A stretch of 64,000 nucleotides of DNA from positions 248,001 to 312,000 of the forward strand of contig NZ_SRXO01000004.1 in NCBI RefSeq assembly GCF_008360935.1, written 5' to 3'. The DNA is from Siccirubricoccus phaeus (GTDB lineage Bacteria; Pseudomonadota; Alphaproteobacteria; Acetobacterales; Acetobacteraceae). Position numbers and translations under genes: made by a program. Under the pieces are notes generated by a model. That model was not told where the DNA came from. It was given only the letters and a program-made list of their open reading frames with translations, and did not search any database. Below, one piece after another: positions 60,487 through 64,000 of this stretch (the first letter of the stretch is position 1; each line of letters begins with the position of its first letter).

Positions 60487-62556
60487 ATGGATGGGTCGGT
60501 GCCCGTTCGCCAAGCAGGCAGATCTGCGCCTGCTGGACGGCTGACGTTCAAAGTCCTCAAGGCGGCGCGAGAGAAACTCGTGGCCTCGGGGCAGCTCGGC
60601 AGGAAGGCGTTCGCCAGCGACGTCTCCGCCTTGAACAACTTCGCCGCCACCCACGACCTCACGGACGACGATGCCTTCGCTCCCCTGCTCGGGGTGTCGG
60701 ACGAGGAATTCGCCGAGCGGCTCCGGGAATACGAGAGCAGGGCCACGGTCTCGGCCGGGACCATGACCGGGTACCGCAGCCGCCTGCGCACGTGGAACGA
60801 CGCGGCTAGAGAGCTTTCCACCCGCGACGGACCGCGGACCGCTCTGCTTTCGGACGTGCTCAGCGCCGCGATCGACGCTTTCGAGCGGAAGAATCTGGGG
60901 ACCAGCTACAAGCAGGTGGCAGAGCGTGCAGGCGTCCACCCGGGCACGGTGTTCAAGTGGCGGAACGGCGCCCGCCCGTTCAGTGCCCCGAACAGTGTGA
61001 AATACGCAGGCAGCCTGGAACGCGTGCTGGGTCTTCCACCGAAGACGCTCTCGTCGCTTCTCAGGCCCAAGACGCAAGCCCGCAGGAGCAGGCGCGACTT
61101 GGTCAGGAGGCGCAAGGAACTCAACAACAAAGTCCAGCTGAACGGCATCCGTTTCAGGCCAAAGGAGCTTCCTCCGAAGCTCGCGGCCTTTTTTGAGAGG
61201 CTCAAGACATACAAGTCAACGGCCCACGTGTTATACGACTTGATCGGCGGTCCGCTGGAACGGCCACGTAAGACCTGGAGGGTCCAGCGGAAAGGTGGGG
61301 AGGTTCCCGCCTACGACCTCTACATGGCTCGGTTCCTGACGCGGATTGGATGGATGACGCTTCCTTCCTCGCTGGAGGGAGCGGTTCTCTACCTGCTCGA
61401 CACCGGCAACCGAGTTGGGCAGCCGCTGTCACCCGAGATGGCGTCATCCCTTGCCCCGGTCTTCATGGGCAAGGGCATCCCGCTCGAGGACGTCACCCCG
61501 GCTCATCTTGTCGACCCAGAACTGCTCGGCGAGTTCATTGAGTGGCGCAAGAGAAGAAACGGCGACATCAGCAAAGAATACGTGCAAGATGCCCTGATGC
61601 TCGTGACGCCAGGAGGCTTCCTGCGGCAGCAGCCAGAGTGCGCGTGGGACTACGCGAAGACGAAGCTGTCTCCGGTCGACGTGACCGCTCCGGAAGGGGA
61701 AGACGACTACGCGCAGCGGAGCGCGGACTGGGCGAAGATGTGTGGTCGGTGGGAGAAGCAACTCCGCGGCCTCCTGCCCCATGTTACGAGAAAACGGTCA
61801 AGAAGGGCCAGGGACAAGCTTCAGCCGATTCTAGCTCTCCCAGAGCCGATGTCGGTCGTCAAGGGCGTCATCGAGGCCCACGCGGCCACCAAGCCGGTAG
61901 GCCGTTTGGTCAAGGGCTACAGCGGGGCCGTCCAACTCGCGCTTTGGTACCGCGATCAAGTCCTCCTTCGGATGCTGGCTTCCAACCCCCTGCGGAACAG
62001 GAATTTCCGCGAAATGCGGTATAGGGAGAAGCCCACGCAGGAGGACAGGGGCAATCTCTACCGCACGCCCGAAGGAGCGTGGCGGCTCCACTACGAGCCG
62101 CACGAGTTCAAGAACGAGGCCGGAGCCGCGAGCGAGACCTACGATGTCGAGGTGTCGAAGGATCTCTGGGCCCTCATCGAGCTCTACATCTTCAAGGCCC
62201 GGCCGATTCTCTTGGAAGGCGACTCAGAACTCGTGTTCGTCAGCAGGACTGGGAAAGCCATGAGCAGGGTCACCCTGTCCGACACGATCTGGATCCTCAC
62301 CAGCATGTCCCTGCCGGACATACCGGGCATGCCGGACGTCTTCGGGTTCCGTTCCCACGCCTTCCGGCATCTCGTGGCCACGGCTTGGCTGAAGGCGAAT
62401 CCCGAGGACTACCTCACGGTCAAGCACATCCTGCACGACACGCTCGAAACCGTCCTGAAGAACTACGCGCACGACAGGCCGGACGACGGACTGACCCGCT
62501 ACAACAATTGGCTCGGGACGCAGCTGAAGCCACCGCAGAATCTGGATGACGCCTGA
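60487..62556 (+). CDS. Tyrosine recombinase (integrase), large
   Basis: 689 residues from ATG 60487 (MDGSVPVRQ; GAGG upstream); the open frame begins earlier but its first 120 codons are the LexA-like relic. The catalytic set is R503 (SNPLRNRNFREM), H624 and R627 (SHAFRHLVATAWL), H in KHILHD, and Y660 (LKNYAHDRPDD). The N-terminal half has a helix-turn-helix-like KQVAERAGVHPGTVFKWRNGARP, likely for arm-site or regulatory binding. Its length is well above a standard XerC. It lies beside the iteron-like repeats. Confidence 0.87.
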   Translation: MDGSVPVRQAGRSAPAGRLTFKVLKAAREKLVASGQLGRKAFASDVSALNNFAATHDLTDDDAFAPLLGVSDEEFAERLREYESRATVSAGTMTGYRSRLRTWNDAARELSTRDGPRTALLSDVLSAAIDAFERKNLGTSYKQVAERAGVHPGTVFKWRNGARPFSAPNSVKYAGSLERVLGLPPKTLSSLLRPKTQARRSRRDLVRRRKELNNKVQLNGIRFRPKELPPKLAAFFERLKTYKSTAHVLYDLIGGPLERPRKTWRVQRKGGEVPAYDLYMARFLTRIGWMTLPSSLEGAVLYLLDTGNRVGQPLSPEMASSLAPVFMGKGIPLEDVTPAHLVDPELLGEFIEWRKRRNGDISKEYVQDALMLVTPGGFLRQQPECAWDYAKTKLSPVDVTAPEGEDDYAQRSADWAKMCGRWEKQLRGLLPHVTRKRSRRARDKLQPILALPEPMSVVKGVIEAHAATKPVGRLVKGYSGAVQLALWYRDQVLLRMLASNPLRNRNFREMRYREKPTQEDRGNLYRTPEGAWRLHYEPHEFKNEAGAASETYDVEVSKDLWALIELYIFKARPILLEGDSELVFVSRTGKAMSRVTLSDTIWILTSMSLPDIPGMPDVFGFRSHAFRHLVATAWLKANPEDYLTVKHILHDTLETVLKNYAHDRPDDGLTRYNNWLGTQLKPPQNLDDA

Positions 62557-62723
62557 CGCGCCCCGGATCGCCGGGGCGAGGTCCACGTCGGGCCCGTTGC
62601 AGGCGGCGGCCCGGCCGCTCCGGGGCCGCCTCGTCGGTCGCGTCCACCATGCCATGGCTGGCGCCGCGAGGCGGCGCTCCAAGTTCCGCCTTGAGCGATC
62701 GACACCGGGTTCTAAGCAGGCGC

Positions 62724-64000
62724 CTAGGCGGACCGGCGGAGATCCAAGGTTCGCATCCTCGCTCCCGGCGCAGGACAATGGCTGATGGCCAAGCCCAGAA
62801 TCCAGTCCTCCCACTTGCGCATGGTCACCCACCTCGCATCGTTCGGGTTGCGGAGCGGGTGGATCTGTATCTCGAGCTCGTCCGGCCTCCCGTAGACCAA
62901 GACCGTCATCCGCGGGCCCTGCTCCCGGACGTGGTGCATGATCGCGGCCAGGTCGACGGGCTTGATGCCGAGCCGGGTCGGCCCATACGTCCCGAACGCA
63001 TGCCTGAAGTCGTGCGGGTCGAGCGGATCCAGCGGCTCGGCCACGGGGTGGTAGGAGATGTGGCCGTCGCAGGGGCCGCCCTTTCTCCTAGGCCGGACCT
63101 GGGGGAAGAGCCAGTCGCCGGGCGCCGGGAGGGCGAGCGCCTGCCTCGCCACGTCCGCCGTGGCGGGCGGAAGGGGCACCACGTGGCACCGCTTGGCCTT
63201 AATGTGCTCCGCCGGGATCGCCCAGACCAAGCCGGACTCGAGTTCCCGGAAGTCCTGCCGCCTCGCGGAGATGACCGTCTCGACGCGCTGGACGGTCAGC
63301 AGCATCAGCAGCCCGGCTAGGCGCGACTGGGCGGAGATAGGCGCCGCCTCGAGCCGCCACGGCAGGAGACCGAGCTCCGCCTCGCTCGGCAGGTGCACCC
63401 TCCGCTTCGTGGCCTTGCCGCGCGGCAGCGGCTTTACCCCGGCGATGAGCGAGACGTCGATGCCACTGCCGGTCTGCTCTGCGACCCAGCTCATGCACGC
63501 CTGCAGGATGGACAGGACGTGCCGCGACTGCGCCGGGACGCCACGCTCGTGGACCGCGTTCCGGATTCGTTTGGCGTCCTCCGGGCCAATCTGCCGGACG
63601 AGCTTGCCCTCCAGAGGCTTCAGATCCCCGCTGTGCAGGGCGATGCGGTAGTCCTTGTAGGTCGCGGGCGCCAGGTTCTCCTTGACGTGGACGAGGTATC
63701 TATCCCGCGCCTCCTTCCAGTCCCACCCGTCCCGCGCCCTGTCGTGGTAGCGCTCCGTGAGACCGTCGTTCTCCAACTCGCGCAGCTTCTCTTCGGGATC
63801 GATTCCCCTCCTAATCAGCTTCCACGCCTCGGCGACATTCTCGCGGGCGGTGTCCGGATCCTCCATGACGCTGGCGTCGCCGACCCGCCAGGTCGTCTGC
63901 TTCGGACCGAACCGCGCGCGCAGGCACCAGATGGCCGACGTCTTGCGCACCCTCAGCGACAGTCCCTTGGACTGCTCGTCGCTCAGGGTGAGCTCCCGCT
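62724..64000 (-). CDS. Tyrosine-recombinase integrase (5' end beyond the window)
   Basis: The frame is open to the window edge (upstream residues read LTLSDEQSKGLSLRVRK), so the N-terminus is missing. SAM-like core DYRIALHSGDLKPLEGKLVRQIG, catalytic Arg in LTVQRVETVISARRQD, LDPHDFRHAFGTYG (H-x-x-R type) and Tyr in MTVLVYGRPDELE. The N-terminal KxSAIWCLRARFGP segment is the DUF4102-like arm-binding domain of island integrases. It converges on the recombinase at 60487. Confidence 0.85.
   Translation of the reverse strand, partial: RELTLSDEQSKGLSLRVRKTSAIWCLRARFGPKQTTWRVGDASVMEDPDTARENVAEAWKLIRRGIDPEEKLRELENDGLTERYHDRARDGWDWKEARDRYLVHVKENLAPATYKDYRIALHSGDLKPLEGKLVRQIGPEDAKRIRNAVHERGVPAQSRHVLSILQACMSWVAEQTGSGIDVSLIAGVKPLPRGKATKRRVHLPSEAELGLLPWRLEAAPISAQSRLAGLLMLLTVQRVETVISARRQDFRELESGLVWAIPAEHIKAKRCHVVPLPPATADVARQALALPAPGDWLFPQVRPRRKGGPCDGHISYHPVAEPLDPLDPHDFRHAFGTYGPTRLGIKPVDLAAIMHHVREQGPRMTVLVYGRPDELEIQIHPLRNPNDARWVTMRKWEDWILGLAISHCPAPGARMRTLDLRRSA

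Overview
The window is very GC-rich DNA from an alphaproteobacterium. Protein style (MDHSxM proteins, DUF6634-like protein, Ala/Gly/Arg-rich proteins, GGAGG ribosome binding sites) suggests a Roseomonas-type member of the Acetobacteraceae. That placement is inference; there is no rRNA or tRNA in the window to confirm it. Gene content looks like a mobile copper-resistance island or plasmid segment, flanked and littered by decayed genes.

Layout. 0-7 kb is a decayed flank: relics of a copper P-type ATPase, an IS5-type transposase, an IS110-type transposase and the 3' end of guaA (a classical island integration site). Between them sit a repeat-rich secreted protein, a GH16 glycosidase and a membrane glycosyltransferase. 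7-9.4 kb holds a GH15 glucoamylase. 9.4-49.5 kb is the metal island. It carries a P1B ATPase, two Csp-type copper-storage proteins, pcoAB, copCD, a two-component system, CopZ, a CusBA efflux pump without its outer-membrane partner, and CueR. It also has two Spy-like Met-rich proteins, DUF411 and DUF2933 proteins, two CDF transporters, and a predicted transmembrane electron chain (FAD/2Fe-2S reductase, b-type membrane protein, heptaheme cytochrome c). 49.5-64 kb is a mobile-element core: toxin-antitoxin genes, a soluble FtsH-like AAA protease, a primase-polymerase/helicase, iteron-like repeats and two tyrosine recombinases, the second cut by the window edge.

Regulation. Two layers can be read by eye. 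Three MerR/CueR-type promoters with the diagnostic 19-bp spacer stand before the P-type ATPase, copZ and cueR. A second, imperfectly palindromic motif of about 19 bp (close to CAGACATACTTTGTAATG) recurs about 13 times, nearly always upstream of a copper gene. I infer that it is the box of the OmpR-type regulator encoded at 34.9 kb. It would bring a secreted RTX protein, a PHA-synthase-like hydrolase and the electron chain into the copper response.

Most novel elements: a family of small exported proteins built on a Pro-Gly-rich unit ending in MDHSRMGG (three members plus a related lipoprotein); the reductase/cytochrome operon; and three unrelated secreted proteins ending in the same aromatic-x-aromatic-Ala tail, suggesting a common type I exporter encoded elsewhere. 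Many genes are broken: dmeF by a 29-bp tandem duplication, a restriction-type nuclease by a one-base slip, a cytochrome c, a DUF411 gene, two DUF2933 copies and a LexA-like domain. The locus is under active rearrangement.
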